Part shown: positions 9,599-18,712 of the stretch, in pieces
Layout of the letters: each line of letters opens with the position of its first letter
Position numbering within the stretch: position 1 is the stretch's first letter
Assembly: GCA_964484795.1 (NCBI GenBank)
Contig: CAZAFN010000001.1
Location: 1-64,000 of the forward strand
Direction: 5' to 3'
DNA: 64,000 nt
Origin: CAZAFN01 sp964484795
GTDB lineage: Bacteria; Pseudomonadota; Alphaproteobacteria; Methylaequorales; Methylaequoraceae
Translations under genes and position numbers: made by a program
Notes under the pieces: model-generated
Told to the model about the DNA's origin: nothing
What the model saw: only the letters and a program-made list of their open reading frames with translations
The model's database searches: none

Positions 9599-9627
9599 AA
9601 TTTTAATTTCCCTTACCTGTGGATAAT
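9599..9627 (-). promoter_or_regulatory. Conserved upstream element of tpsB copy 2, with DnaA-box-like core
   Basis: Carries the same two blocks as 3739..3766: AATTTTAATT (9599..9608) and CCTGTGGATAAT (9616..9627). The second block begins 32 bp from the start codon in both units. Position and sequence are kept while the bases between differ, which argues for function. Confidence 0.5.
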
Positions 9628-9818
9628 ACTCTAAAAGCCCTTTAAAACATAGTCTTTTTTGATTTCATGTTTATTTATACTTCTCTTTTGTCATACATAT
9701 TATCGACTTGTTCGTCGCAATGTTTTATGCAATCGTACTTGCACTGATTCAAAAGCTAAACCCGTGCTCTCATAGGTTTAAAAATTAAAGTCCTATTTAA
9801 ACTGTGGCGTTTTAAGTT

Positions 9819-11108
9819 TTAAAGGTTGGTGTAGCCGCTTTCACCATGCAGAGAGTTGTCTAAACCACTTGACTCATTTTCATCGTCCACCCTTAAATCC
9901 GTTACAATTGATGTGATTTTAAGAGCAATATAAGTAAATACCGTCGTCCAAACTACCGCGTAAAGAACTGATTTTGCCTGATATAAAAATTGAGTAGTAA
10001 CTGTAACTCCTTCATCTAGACCAACGCCCCCAAATTCCTGTGTCATAAGTACAGAGCATAATATTGTTCCAAGCATTCCGCCTACTCCATGTACTGCAAA
10101 GACGTCCAGACTATCATCAATTTTTAATTTTAGTCTTATTAAATCAACAGCAGCATAGCAGACCACGCCTCCAAGAATTCCTAGAATTATACCTCCTTCT
10201 AAACCAACAAATCCAGAAGCCGGGGTTATTGTGGCTAAGCCTGCAACCATTCCTGTTATCATTCCAACTAATGAAGGTTTTCCAAATCTTATCCATTCAA
10301 TGACAACCCACGAAAAAGCTCCTAATGATGCCGCTATATGCGTAACTAAAATTGCCATTGAGGCTGTTGCATCTGCAGCAAGGGCAGATCCACCGTTAAA
10401 CCCAAACCAGCCAACCCAAAGCATACACGCCCCAACCATTGAAAGAACTGGATTATGAGGAGGGTGTGACACGTTGTTTTTGAAACTACTTCGCTTCCCT
10501 ATTACCAAAGCCATAATCAATGCTGCAACTCCAGCTGTAGTGTGAACAACTATTCCACCAGCAAAATCTTTAACTACAACATCTCCATTAGACAGAAGGC
10601 CACCTCCCCATACCCAAAAAGCAATTGGGCAATAAACTAACAGCAACCAAAGTGCTGAAAAAATTAAAATAGCAGAAAACCTTACCCTTTCTACGTATGC
10701 CCCTATTATTAGAGCTGGTGTTATTACGCAAAATGTCATTTGAAAGACTACAAATAATACTTCTGGGATAGTTCCACTTTCGGAATCTCTAACGGAATGC
10801 AAAAAAATCTTTGAAAAATCGCCAATGATTTGAGAGTCTCCACCTGAAAATGCCAAAGAATACCCTACTACCACCCAAAGAATTGACATTAAGCAAGCAA
10901 TCCCAAAGTGCTGGCATAAAACAGAAACTACATTTTTAGATTGAACCAGACCTGCATAAAACAAAGCAAGTCCCGGGAGCGTCATAAACAAAACTAGACT
11001 TGAGGACGTAAGTATCCACGCTGTGTCACCAGAATTTATTTCAGCTTTAGCAACGGTAGAAACTAATAACAAAGATAAAAATACTATTTTACTCACGGCA
11101 CCTCCCAT
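9819..11108 (-). CDS. amt: Ammonium transporter, Amt/MEP family
   Basis: Inner-membrane ammonium channel of about 429 residues. A cleavable signal peptide (ending VAKAEI) precedes eleven hydrophobic segments, as usual for the family. Both pore histidines are visible in VVHTTAG and FAVHGVGG, along with WGGGLLSNGD and WVGWFGFNGGS. The cytoplasmic tail is short (LRVDDENESSGLDN). The ATG at 11108 is given. A GTG at 11096 is also possible, because GGAGGT stands just before it and the signal peptide would then start neatly at SKIVFLS. No glnK/PII gene is adjacent, unlike many amt loci. It stands alone, divergent from mnmE. Confidence 0.93.
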   Translation of the reverse strand: MGGAVSKIVFLSLLLVSTVAKAEINSGDTAWILTSSSLVLFMTLPGLALFYAGLVQSKNVVSVLCQHFGIACLMSILWVVVGYSLAFSGGDSQIIGDFSKIFLHSVRDSESGTIPEVLFVVFQMTFCVITPALIIGAYVERVRFSAILIFSALWLLLVYCPIAFWVWGGGLLSNGDVVVKDFAGGIVVHTTAGVAALIMALVIGKRSSFKNNVSHPPHNPVLSMVGACMLWVGWFGFNGGSALAADATASMAILVTHIAASLGAFSWVVIEWIRFGKPSLVGMITGMVAGLATITPASGFVGLEGGIILGILGGVVCYAAVDLIRLKLKIDDSLDVFAVHGVGGMLGTILCSVLMTQEFGGVGLDEGVTVTTQFLYQAKSVLYAVVWTTVFTYIALKITSIVTDLRVDDENESSGLDNSLHGESGYTNL

Positions 11109-11263
11109 TTTAATCAATTTGCATCATATCAGATTTTTTTTACTATAAAAACAAATTTAATTTAAAATTTAAACAAATTTAAAGTTGCCCGAAAAATAGG
11201 CATATTTTAAGTTTTCACGAATTTGCTATTTATTTTTTGAAATTTTTTATTTAAATTTATTTA

Positions 11264-12661
11264 ATGATTAATTCAAGTTCAAGAGAGTCTATCTTTGCCT
11301 TATCAACTTCTTATGGCCAATCTGCCATTGCAGTCATTAGAATATCAGGTGAGCAGGCAAAAAAAATAGCTGGCAGGGTTTGCGGGAGAACAAAACTAGC
11401 TCAAAGATATGCATATCTTTGCAAAATTAAAGATTTACAGGGCAAACTAATAGACGAAGGGATGGTTGTTTTTTTCAAATCACCTAAGTCATATACTGGT
11501 GAGGATCTTTTGGAAATCCATACTCATGGTAGTATTGCAGTCATAAACCGGCTAATTAAAGTTCTTTCTGATTTTCCACAAACACGACCCGCCCTACCCG
11601 GGGAATTTTCTAAACGTGCATTTCAAAATGGAAAAGGCAATCTACTAAAGTATGAAGGCTTAAACAATTTAATTTTGTCTGAAACGGAAAACCAGAGATT
11701 AATGGCGACCAAGCAAACTTTTGGAGAAAGCGAGAATATCTGTTTTTTATGGAGAGAAGGAATGGCTAGAATATTGGCTATGATTGATGCCGTAATTGAA
11801 TTTTCTGATGATGTAGACACTTTAGAGCTAAATTCAATTGAGCAGTCAATAAGAACGATAATAAACCAAACTCACAACATACTTAAAAATGCCGAGGTAG
11901 CTAAAGAACTAAATTTTGGCTTTAACATTCTCATATTTGGGCCACCAAATGTTGGGAAGTCCTCTTTTTTTAACTTGTTGTGTCAGGATGACAAGACCAT
12001 AACCTCTAATTTACAAGGCACTACGCGCGACCAAACATCTAGCCAAATAGATTTGTTTGGAAATAAAATTAATATTACTGATTCTGCAGGAATAAGAGAA
12101 ACTAGAGACCCAATAGAAAAAAAGGGGATTAAGAAAACATTTCAATCTCTCTCCATATTTAAAAAACTAATACTTGTTCTTTCTCCTGATTCCTTCAACA
12201 AACAAAATGTAGATGGAGTTTTTAGCGTATTGAAGAAAATAAAACGCAAGAAAATGGTAGTCATTTTTAACAAAACTGATCTTTCAGGATCCAAAAGAAA
12301 GTATGAAGCTTGGACGAAACACATCCCGGAACTAACAAATTATTATTCATTTGAAATTTCATGTAAAAATTCAAGGAATAACTCAAAAACACTAGAGCCC
12401 TTATTCGACTTTATAAACCAAAATCTAATTGCTGTTGACAGAAGTGAAAATGATGACTATTACTTTTCTGACCAAAGACAATTAGAATGTATTAAAAGGA
12501 TTAATTCTAATTTAAAAAATTCACTTGAACATTTGCGTGAATTAGAAATATCCGCAGATTTTTTGAGGAATGCCCTGAAGGAAACAGATGATCTTTATGG
12601 GCGGTCTGATGAAGATAACAAATTAGGAATTATATTTAAAAACTTTTGTATTGGAAAATAA
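11264..12661 (+). CDS. mnmE: tRNA modification GTPase MnmE
   Basis: GTPase that works with MnmG to add the carboxymethylaminomethyl group to wobble U34 of tRNAs. The 465-residue length is normal. Seen: an N-terminal folate-binding domain (about 1-120), the inserted Ras-like G domain with P-loop GPPNVGKS (226-233), DSAG (273-276) and NKTD (336-339), and the C-terminal FCIGK with the conserved Cys. It starts at ATG 11264 after an AT-rich leader with no clear ribosome site. It heads the run mnmE-mnmG-rsmG-parA-parB, a standard alphaproteobacterial order. Confidence 0.96.
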   Translation: MINSSSRESIFALSTSYGQSAIAVIRISGEQAKKIAGRVCGRTKLAQRYAYLCKIKDLQGKLIDEGMVVFFKSPKSYTGEDLLEIHTHGSIAVINRLIKVLSDFPQTRPALPGEFSKRAFQNGKGNLLKYEGLNNLILSETENQRLMATKQTFGESENICFLWREGMARILAMIDAVIEFSDDVDTLELNSIEQSIRTIINQTHNILKNAEVAKELNFGFNILIFGPPNVGKSSFFNLLCQDDKTITSNLQGTTRDQTSSQIDLFGNKINITDSAGIRETRDPIEKKGIKKTFQSLSIFKKLILVLSPDSFNKQNVDGVFSVLKKIKRKKMVVIFNKTDLSGSKRKYEAWTKHIPELTNYYSFEISCKNSRNNSKTLEPLFDFINQNLIAVDRSENDDYYFSDQRQLECIKRINSNLKNSLEHLRELEISADFLRNALKETDDLYGRSDEDNKLGIIFKNFCIGK

Positions 12662-12663
12662 AT

Positions 12664-12679
12664 TGTTTCACGTGGAACG
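12664..12679. promoter_or_regulatory. parS-like site between mnmE and mnmG
   Basis: TGTTTCACGTGGAACG matches 14 of 16 bases of the parS consensus TGTTTCACGTGAAACA. It lies in the 23-bp gap before mnmG, 2.5 kb from parA. ParB binding is inferred from the known consensus. Confidence 0.75.
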
Positions 12680-12684
12680 TAGCT

Positions 12685-14547
12685 ATGAATTTTGACACTA
12701 TCATCGTTGGAGGAGGACACGCCGGGGTTGAGGCGGCAACTATGGCATCCAGAGTTGGCGCTAGAACTGCCTTGATAACCTTTGGGCCTGAAGACATCGG
12801 AACAATGTCATGCAACCCAGCTATGGGAGGACTAGGAAAAGGTCATTTAATTAGAGAAATTGACTCACTAGGTGGAATCATTGGACGTGCATCAGATGTT
12901 TCTGGAATTCAATTCCGAATGCTAAACAAAACTCGCGGAGAAGCAGTTCAGGGACCAAGAGCTCAGATTGACCGAAATAAATACAAAAAAAACACCCTTG
13001 ACCTAGCATCAAATGAAAATATTTCCTTTATCTACGATGAAGTAATTGACGTTCTAACCTTCCGGAAGGGTGGCAAAGAAATAGTTGATGGAATATTAAC
13101 TGAAAAGTCAGGAAGAATTACTTGCCGTACTCTCGTTATTACAACCGGCACTTTTTTGTCAGGCCTTATTTATCGTGGAAAAGAAAAATGGCCTGCTGGT
13201 AGACTCGGTTGCAACCCAGCAGTAAAACTGGCAGATTTTTTTAAAAAAAAACATTTCAAGATTCATAGGCTTAAGACTGGTACTCCTCCAAGGCTAATAG
13301 GGAAATCAATAGACTACCGTCACTGCATCATTCAAGAGGGAGACGAAAATCCCGAGCCTTTCTCATTTTTGACTGATAAAATTAGGACCAAACAGCATAA
13401 CTGCTACATTACTCATACAAATCCCAAAACCCACAAAATAATTGATGACAACCTTGATAAGTCACCCTTGTTCAATGGGGGGTTGAACTCCAAGGGACCG
13501 AGATATTGTCCCTCCATAGAAGACAAGGTAAAAAGGTTTGAACACAAGGATTCTCATCAGATCTTTCTGGAACCTGAAACGGCAGAAGGCAAAATTATTT
13601 ACCCCAATGGTATCTCAACTTCTCTGCCAACAGAAGTACAATCTAAATTTTTGAAAACAGTTCAAGGTCTTAAGAATGTAATTATTGATAAATATGGCTA
13701 TGCAATCGAATATGACTGCATTGAAAGCAATGAAATCTCTGACACCTATGAAACTAAAAGAGTTGAAGGACTGTTCCTAGCCGGTCAGATTAATGGGACG
13801 ACTGGTTATGAAGAAGCTGCAGCACAAGGCCTGTTGGCAGGAATAAATGCCGCCAGAAAAATACAGGGGAAGGATTTTTTTGTTGTGCCTAGGTCAAAAG
13901 GTTATTTGGGTGTTTTAACTTCTGACATTTGCAAGGGAGGGTTGCTAGAGCCTTATAGAATGTTTACTTCCAGGGCTGAATATAGACTGATGTTGAGAGC
14001 AGACAATGCTGATGAAAGATTAACTGATTTAGGAATAAAAATAGGAACTGTTGAAAAAGAAAGAGAAAGGAGTTGGTTGCTAAAGAAAAAAAAGATCGAA
14101 AAAGCCTCAAAAATGCTGGACAGCCTCGATGCCTCTCCTCAGACATACTCAAATTTTGGTTTGCAAATTAATCTAGACGGAAAAAAACGAACAGCTTATG
14201 AAATTTTGGGATACAAGAATGCAACGTGGAGAATGTNNNNNNNNNNAAAGGCTATCTGGCCTGAACTAAAAAGTCTTAAATTAAACCAAAAAATTGAAAG
14301 ACAGATAAAGGTCAATTGTTTTTATAGTAGATATGCAAAAAGACAGATTACAGAAATTGAGGAATTAAGAAGAGATGCAAAATTACTTTTGAAAAGAAAC
14401 ATTAATTATGATGAGTGTGGAGGACTCTCAAATGAAATCAAGGAAATGCTAAACAAGCACAGACCAGCTAGCATTGGTGAGGCCAGGGAATTGCCTGGTA
14501 TGACGCCTGCAGCCGCAGCTATTCTTCTTAGACATTTGAAAAAATAA
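12685..14547 (+). CDS. mnmG: tRNA uridine-5-carboxymethylaminomethyl modification enzyme MnmG (with assembly gap)
   Basis: FAD/NADH-dependent partner of MnmE in U34 modification. About 620 codons. The dinucleotide-binding motif IIVGGGHAGVEA is at residues 6-17; CNPAMGG, the RLKTGTPPR segment and the C-terminal PASIGEARELPGMTP follow. The start is the ATG at 12685, not the in-frame ATG 39 bp earlier that overlaps the end of mnmE and the parS site. Ten Ns at 14237..14246 interrupt the last third. The frame is the same on both sides, but the true number of bases there is unknown. Confidence 0.95.
   Translation: MNFDTIIVGGGHAGVEAATMASRVGARTALITFGPEDIGTMSCNPAMGGLGKGHLIREIDSLGGIIGRASDVSGIQFRMLNKTRGEAVQGPRAQIDRNKYKKNTLDLASNENISFIYDEVIDVLTFRKGGKEIVDGILTEKSGRITCRTLVITTGTFLSGLIYRGKEKWPAGRLGCNPAVKLADFFKKKHFKIHRLKTGTPPRLIGKSIDYRHCIIQEGDENPEPFSFLTDKIRTKQHNCYITHTNPKTHKIIDDNLDKSPLFNGGLNSKGPRYCPSIEDKVKRFEHKDSHQIFLEPETAEGKIIYPNGISTSLPTEVQSKFLKTVQGLKNVIIDKYGYAIEYDCIESNEISDTYETKRVEGLFLAGQINGTTGYEEAAAQGLLAGINAARKIQGKDFFVVPRSKGYLGVLTSDICKGGLLEPYRMFTSRAEYRLMLRADNADERLTDLGIKIGTVEKERERSWLLKKKKIEKASKMLDSLDASPQTYSNFGLQINLDGKKRTAYEILGYKNATWRMXXXXKAIWPELKSLKLNQKIERQIKVNCFYSRYAKRQITEIEELRRDAKLLLKRNINYDECGGLSNEIKEMLNKHRPASIGEARELPGMTPAAAAILLRHLKK
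14237..14246. other. Assembly gap (10 N) inside mnmG
   Basis: A fixed-size N run joins two contigs within the mnmG coding sequence. Homology continues on both sides, so the join is sound, but sequence may be missing. Confidence 0.98.
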
Positions 14548-14548
14548 A

Positions 14549-15208
14549 TTGAGTCAAAAAAATAAAAGACAAGCGTTCGTTAAGCTTTGCAATGTTTCAC
14601 GTGAAACACTGAAAAAGTTCGATTTCTACCGAAAACTTATAATTAAATATCAATCTAAATTTAATTTAATGTCTAAAGGCGACATTGATGACATATGGGT
14701 CCGGCACTTTGCTGATTCAGGAAAAATTTTTTTTATTGCACGACCCTTTCTTTTGTCACAAAAAATTCGAGGGAGCGTGTGTGACATAGGAAGTGGGGCT
14801 GGATTTCCTGGGGCAGTTCTTGCAATATTAATGGAAGAAGCTGGATTTAAAAATACAGTCACTCTAATAGAGTCTAATGCAAAAAAATGTATGTTTTTAG
14901 AAGAACTAAGGAAAAGCTTAAATCTGTCATTTAATGTTCACCATTTAAGGGCAGAAGATTCAAGAAAAAAATATGATCTCATTACCTGCAGAGCGGTTGC
15001 ACCAATGCATAGATTGCTACCTCTAATAAACATTATAAAAAAACCTTATTCAAAAATACTCCTTGTAAAAGGGAAAAATTGGTCTGATGAACTATTAGAA
15101 ATAAAAAATAGGTGGAAATTCAATATGAATGTTGTTAAAAATAAAGTATCTCTAGACCCATCAGGTGGCGTTACGCTAGAGATAACTAATTTAAGGAAAA
15201 TTAAATGA
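14549..15208 (+). CDS. rsmG: 16S rRNA (guanine-527-N7) methyltransferase RsmG
   Basis: SAM-dependent methylation of G527 in 16S rRNA. 219 residues. The SAM-binding motif DIGSGAGFPG is at 79-88; LIESNAKKCMFLEEL and TCRAVAP follow. It starts with TTG right after the mnmG stop; no ATG fits the family start better. Residues 15-20 (NVSRET) are encoded by a perfect parS site (14593..14608). The gene ends in an ATGA overlap with parA. Confidence 0.94.
   Translation: MSQKNKRQAFVKLCNVSRETLKKFDFYRKLIIKYQSKFNLMSKGDIDDIWVRHFADSGKIFFIARPFLLSQKIRGSVCDIGSGAGFPGAVLAILMEEAGFKNTVTLIESNAKKCMFLEELRKSLNLSFNVHHLRAEDSRKKYDLITCRAVAPMHRLLPLINIIKKPYSKILLVKGKNWSDELLEIKNRWKFNMNVVKNKVSLDPSGGVTLEITNLRKIK
14593..14608. 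promoter_or_regulatory. Perfect parS centromere site inside rsmG
   Basis: TGTTTCACGTGAAACA, an exact 16-bp palindrome identical to the consensus ParB-binding site of many bacteria, including alphaproteobacteria. It lies about 600 bp upstream of parA. Confidence 0.92.
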
Positions 15209-15990
15209 GAACTGTTTTTTCAATTGTAAATCAAAAAGGTGGAGTTGGAAAAACCACAACAGCTGTTAATTTGGCAACAGCACTTTCAATGTCTGGCAAG
15301 TCTTGTCTGGTTGTTGACTTAGACCCTCAAGGAAATGCTAGCACTGGGTTTGCAATCCCTTCGGAACAAAGAAAGCCAGGTACATACGAAGTTCTTTCAC
15401 AGCAAACACCATTGGCTGAAGCAATTAAGGCAACTGAAGTTAATGGTTGTGGGATTGTTCCAGCCCGAGTTGCCCTGGCCAATGCTCAACATGAATTACT
15501 TCAACAAGAAGAAAATGAATATTTACTTAAATCAGCCATAGCCAAACTACCAGAACAATATTCAGCAGTAATTGTTGATTGTCCTCCTGGTCTTGGCTTC
15601 TTAACCACAAACGCTTTGGTTGCTTCACAAAAAGTTTTAATACCTCTTCAATGCGAATTTTACGCTTTGGAAGGATTAAGCCAAATTTTAAGAATTATTA
15701 AAAAGGTTAAAGAAGAGCTTAACCCTTCTCTGAACTTAGATGGCATACTTCTAACAATGTATGACTCTAGAAATAAATTAAGCGTTCAAGTAGAAGAAGA
15801 CGTAAGGGAGGTTATGGGCACAGCTGTATATAAAACAATAATACCCAGAAACATAAAAATTTCTGAATCTCCTTCCCACGGCAAACCAGTCTTACTCTAC
15901 GATCACACCTGCATTGGCTCAGAAGCATACGTGAATCTGGCAGCTGAAGTCTTAGGAAAAGGAAATTTTGGAGGATTAGAAAAGACTTGA
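15205..15990 (+). CDS. parA: Chromosome partition ATPase ParA (Soj)
   Basis: Deviant Walker ATPase that forms a nucleoid-bound gradient and moves ParB-parS complexes to the cell poles. 261 residues. Walker A KGGVGKTT is at 11-18, the A' motif DLDPQGNAS follows, and Walker B lies in VIVDCPPGLGFLT. The start overlaps the rsmG stop (ATGA). It sits with parB 31 bp downstream and two parS sites upstream, so this is the chromosomal, not a plasmid, system. Confidence 0.96.
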   Translation: MRTVFSIVNQKGGVGKTTTAVNLATALSMSGKSCLVVDLDPQGNASTGFAIPSEQRKPGTYEVLSQQTPLAEAIKATEVNGCGIVPARVALANAQHELLQQEENEYLLKSAIAKLPEQYSAVIVDCPPGLGFLTTNALVASQKVLIPLQCEFYALEGLSQILRIIKKVKEELNPSLNLDGILLTMYDSRNKLSVQVEEDVREVMGTAVYKTIIPRNIKISESPSHGKPVLLYDHTCIGSEAYVNLAAEVLGKGNFGGLEKT

Positions 15991-16021
15991 AAAACACTAA
16001 ACAAATAAAGGGTGATTAAAT

Positions 16022-17086
16022 ATGAAGAAAAAAGCCATTGCGACGAAAAAATCTAAAACCAAACCAGCTATGAAAAGAAAGCTTGGAATGGGTCTGTCAT
16101 CACTTCTCTCTAAGGATGAAGAATTAGCATCAGTTATAAAATCTAAAATCAAGACAAAGCTGGATCAAGAAAATAAAGATTCTAAATTAAATGTAAAAAA
16201 AGGGTCCGTATCTTATAAAATCTCTCGGCCGACTTTGGAAGATCCGGCAAACCAGGGTGTTGTAAATTTTAAGGCCAAAGATAGCCTAACACAAACGTCA
16301 ATTCCCATACAATATTTGATATCAGGAAAATTTCAACCAAGAAAAAGTTTTGATCAAAAAGAACTTGAAGAGTTAGCTGAATCAATTAAGACTAACGGAG
16401 TTCTTCAACCCATATTAGTTAGACCTTTAAAAACCACTGGCTCAAGTTATGAGATTATTGCAGGAGAAAGAAGATGGAGGGCCTCTCAAATCGCAAAATT
16501 ACATGAGGTACCAGTAATAATAAGAAGGTTTGATGATGAAACCGCTCTTGGAGTTGCAATGATAGAAAATCTGCAAAGATCGGACTTGAACCTTGTTGAA
16601 GAGGCAGAGGGATACAGAACGTTAATGAACCAGTTTCAATATACGCAAGAAAAATTATCGATTCAAATAGGAAAGAGCAGAAGCCATATTGCCAATGTTC
16701 TTAGAATGCTATCTCTTTCTAAATATGTCAAAAGACATATAATTAGTGGGGAAATTTCTTTTGGCCATGCAAGAGCTTTGGTTACTTTAACAGAGAGTCA
16801 AGCAAATGATCTTGCTGACCAGATTATTGATAAACAATTAAGTGTAAGAGAGACAGAAAAATATGTTAATAGTCTAAAAAGGAGTGTAGGAACTTCTAGA
16901 ACAGCAAAAAACACTCAAGCTAGAGACCCTAACATAGAGTTTATTGAAAGGGAACTAACAAATATTCTTGGTTTGAGCGTAATACTAAGTCATAAAGCAA
17001 ATAATAGCGGCCATATGTCCGTATACTACAAAAGCTTGGATCAACTTCAACCAATTATTGATAAGCTCAAGTGGAGGCCTAAATGA
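16022..17086 (+). CDS. parB: Chromosome partition protein ParB
   Basis: CTP-dependent DNA clamp that loads at parS. 354 residues. A Lys-rich N-terminal tail carries the KLGMGLSSLL ParA-contact type motif (about 20-29). The ParB/Srx core starts near 95 with QPRKS, then box II GERRWRAS (148-155) and ENLQRSDLN (182-190). A helix-turn-helix region (about 210-240) and a C-terminal dimer domain follow. Odd: bases 16031..16063 are nearly identical to the 5' end of grpE (55236..55268). Confidence 0.96.
   Translation: MKKKAIATKKSKTKPAMKRKLGMGLSSLLSKDEELASVIKSKIKTKLDQENKDSKLNVKKGSVSYKISRPTLEDPANQGVVNFKAKDSLTQTSIPIQYLISGKFQPRKSFDQKELEELAESIKTNGVLQPILVRPLKTTGSSYEIIAGERRWRASQIAKLHEVPVIIRRFDDETALGVAMIENLQRSDLNLVEEAEGYRTLMNQFQYTQEKLSIQIGKSRSHIANVLRMLSLSKYVKRHIISGEISFGHARALVTLTESQANDLADQIIDKQLSVRETEKYVNSLKRSVGTSRTAKNTQARDPNIEFIERELTNILGLSVILSHKANNSGHMSVYYKSLDQLQPIIDKLKWRPK
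16031..16063 (+). repeat. 33-bp repeat shared by 5' ends of parB and grpE, parB copy
   Basis: One mismatch over 33 bp against 55236..55268, same strand and same reading frame. Both encode K-A-(I/T)-A-T-K-K-S-K-T-K. The two proteins are not homologous, so the match reflects copied DNA rather than shared ancestry of the genes. Confidence 0.85.
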
Positions 17087-17104
17087 CTGAAATTATTAAA
17101 TAAA

Positions 17105-17776
17105 ATGAGGAAGTTGATTTTAGATACAGAAACAACTGGTCTTGATTACGAGAATGACAGAATCATTGAAATTGCCTGTCTTGAGATGATTAATGACTCC
17201 CACACAGGTAAAAAGTACCATGAGTATTATGGAACTGATGGCATAATTATTTCAGATCAAGCTGAGCAAATTCATGGGTTAAACAACAAGTTTCTTAAGG
17301 ATTTTAAAACTTTTGATCAAAGAATTATGGAATTCCTTGATTTTGTTGATGATTCACCGCTAATAATTCATAACGCACAGTTTGATATATCAATGATAAA
17401 TAGTGCTCTGAAAAGATGCGGTAAGAAAATAATCAATTATGATTCGGCAATATGTACATTAGAAATGTCAAAAAAGAAATTTCCTGGTAGTAAAAATAAT
17501 CTAAATGCTCTTTGTCGAAGATTTGATATCAGCTTGGAAGATAGAGTTAAACATAGCGCATTGACAGATTGTTACTTGCTTTTACAAGTTTATACAGAGT
17601 TACTTGGGGGTAGGCAGGGAAAACTAGGGCTTTCAGTCAAAGAAAGTAAGGGGGAAAAATACGATGAAGTTTCAAAGTCAAGCTCTTTTCTAGATATTAA
17701 GGTTTCTGATGAGGAGCAAGTATCACATTCTAAAATGCTAGAAAAAATTGACTCCCCGATTTGGAACAAATTTTAA
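17105..17776 (+). CDS. dnaQ: DNA polymerase III epsilon subunit (3'-5' proofreading exonuclease)
   Basis: Proofreading subunit of the replicative polymerase. 223 residues. ExoI DTETTGL (7-13), ExoII HNAQFD (89-94) and ExoIII with H150 and D155 (HSALTD) give the DEDDh set. A C-terminal tail would contact the alpha subunit. It follows parB by 18 bp. In most alphaproteobacteria dnaQ instead follows coaE, so this neighbourhood is rearranged. Its stop directly abuts the convergent gshB stop. Confidence 0.92.
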   Translation: MRKLILDTETTGLDYENDRIIEIACLEMINDSHTGKKYHEYYGTDGIIISDQAEQIHGLNNKFLKDFKTFDQRIMEFLDFVDDSPLIIHNAQFDISMINSALKRCGKKIINYDSAICTLEMSKKKFPGSKNNLNALCRRFDISLEDRVKHSALTDCYLLLQVYTELLGGRQGKLGLSVKESKGEKYDEVSKSSSFLDIKVSDEEQVSHSKMLEKIDSPIWNKF

Positions 17777-18712
17777 TTATATTTTTTTTAACAACTTTTT
17801 CCAGACTAGGCCTGACAAATTTGTTTTGTAAAGATCATCAATTTGATTGATACCAGTTGGTGAAGTAACATTTATTTCTGTAAGTTTTTCATTAATTACA
17901 TCAATCCCCACAAAAAATAAGTTATTTTTTTTTAAAAATGGTCGCAAAACATCACATATTTTCTTCTCTTTACCAGTCAAAACAGTTTTTTTGGCAATTC
18001 CTCCCAAATGAAGATTAGCTTTAAAGTTTCCTTTTTTGGGTATTCTATTAACAACCCCAACAGGAGAACCGTCTAGGATAATTATTCTTTTATCTCCCAA
18101 TTTTACCTCCTCCAGAAATTCTTGAACTATCACTTGATTTTTAAATTTTTGGGTCAATTTTTTAAAAATTTTCTCTGCATCTTCTTTTTTTGATACCTTG
18201 TATACGTCATGCCCACCCTTATTATAAAGTGTTTTCAAAACAACTGTTCCAAATTTCTCCATCATAAAATACACTGAATTCAAATTGGATGATATTAGAG
18301 TAGATGGGATGATATTCACAAAGTAGAGTGGGAAAATCTTCTCTGTAAAATTCTTGATTCCTGACGGATCATTAACGAAATAGGGTTTCTTATTGAATTT
18401 TCCGTGCATTTCAAGAAGATAGCAGTTAGTCAGATAACTCATATTGATAGGTGGGTCTTGTCTAATAAAAAAAAAATCGAATTCTTTTATTTCTACTTCC
18501 TCTTTCTTTCCTACCTTTAAGTCCTGATTCACAATTCTTTGTGATATTGTAATTGCACTCTTGCCTGAAAATCTAATGTTTTCAGGATTACATATCGAAA
18601 TTTCAAGATTAATTCTCATTGCCTCTTTAATAAGAGAAATTGTTGAATCAGTTTCCAAATTCAATTTATTTAATGGATCAATTTGAAATAACACAGAAAC
18701 TTTTTTATTCAT
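17777..18712 (-). CDS. gshB: Glutathione synthetase
   Basis: ATP-grasp enzyme that joins glycine to gamma-glutamylcysteine. 311 residues, near the usual length. Seen: the N-terminal FFIRQDPPINMSYL signature, the ATP-grasp region with KTLYNKGGHDVYKV and IVQEFLEEVKLGDKRI, and the C-terminal EINVTSPTGI. It overlaps the 3' end of the BON lipoprotein gene by 8 bp, so the three genes ftsK, BON protein and gshB are read as one unit. Confidence 0.94.
   Translation of the reverse strand: MNKKVSVLFQIDPLNKLNLETDSTISLIKEAMRINLEISICNPENIRFSGKSAITISQRIVNQDLKVGKKEEVEIKEFDFFFIRQDPPINMSYLTNCYLLEMHGKFNKKPYFVNDPSGIKNFTEKIFPLYFVNIIPSTLISSNLNSVYFMMEKFGTVVLKTLYNKGGHDVYKVSKKEDAEKIFKKLTQKFKNQVIVQEFLEEVKLGDKRIIILDGSPVGVVNRIPKKGNFKANLHLGGIAKKTVLTGKEKKICDVLRPFLKKNNLFFVGIDVINEKLTEINVTSPTGINQIDDLYKTNLSGLVWKKLLKKI

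Noticed and set aside
9628..9818. Small gene or RNA between tpsB copy 2 and amt
   Set aside because: Only short frames; a 6-bp TAAACC/GGTTTA stem without T-run. Nothing supportable.
11109..11263. Sigma-54 or NtrC sites for amt
   Set aside because: No GG-N10-GC pattern in the divergent region could be made out with confidence.
14237..14246. Frameshift in mnmG
   Set aside because: The N run keeps the frame and both sides match MnmG, so this is an assembly gap, not a mutation.
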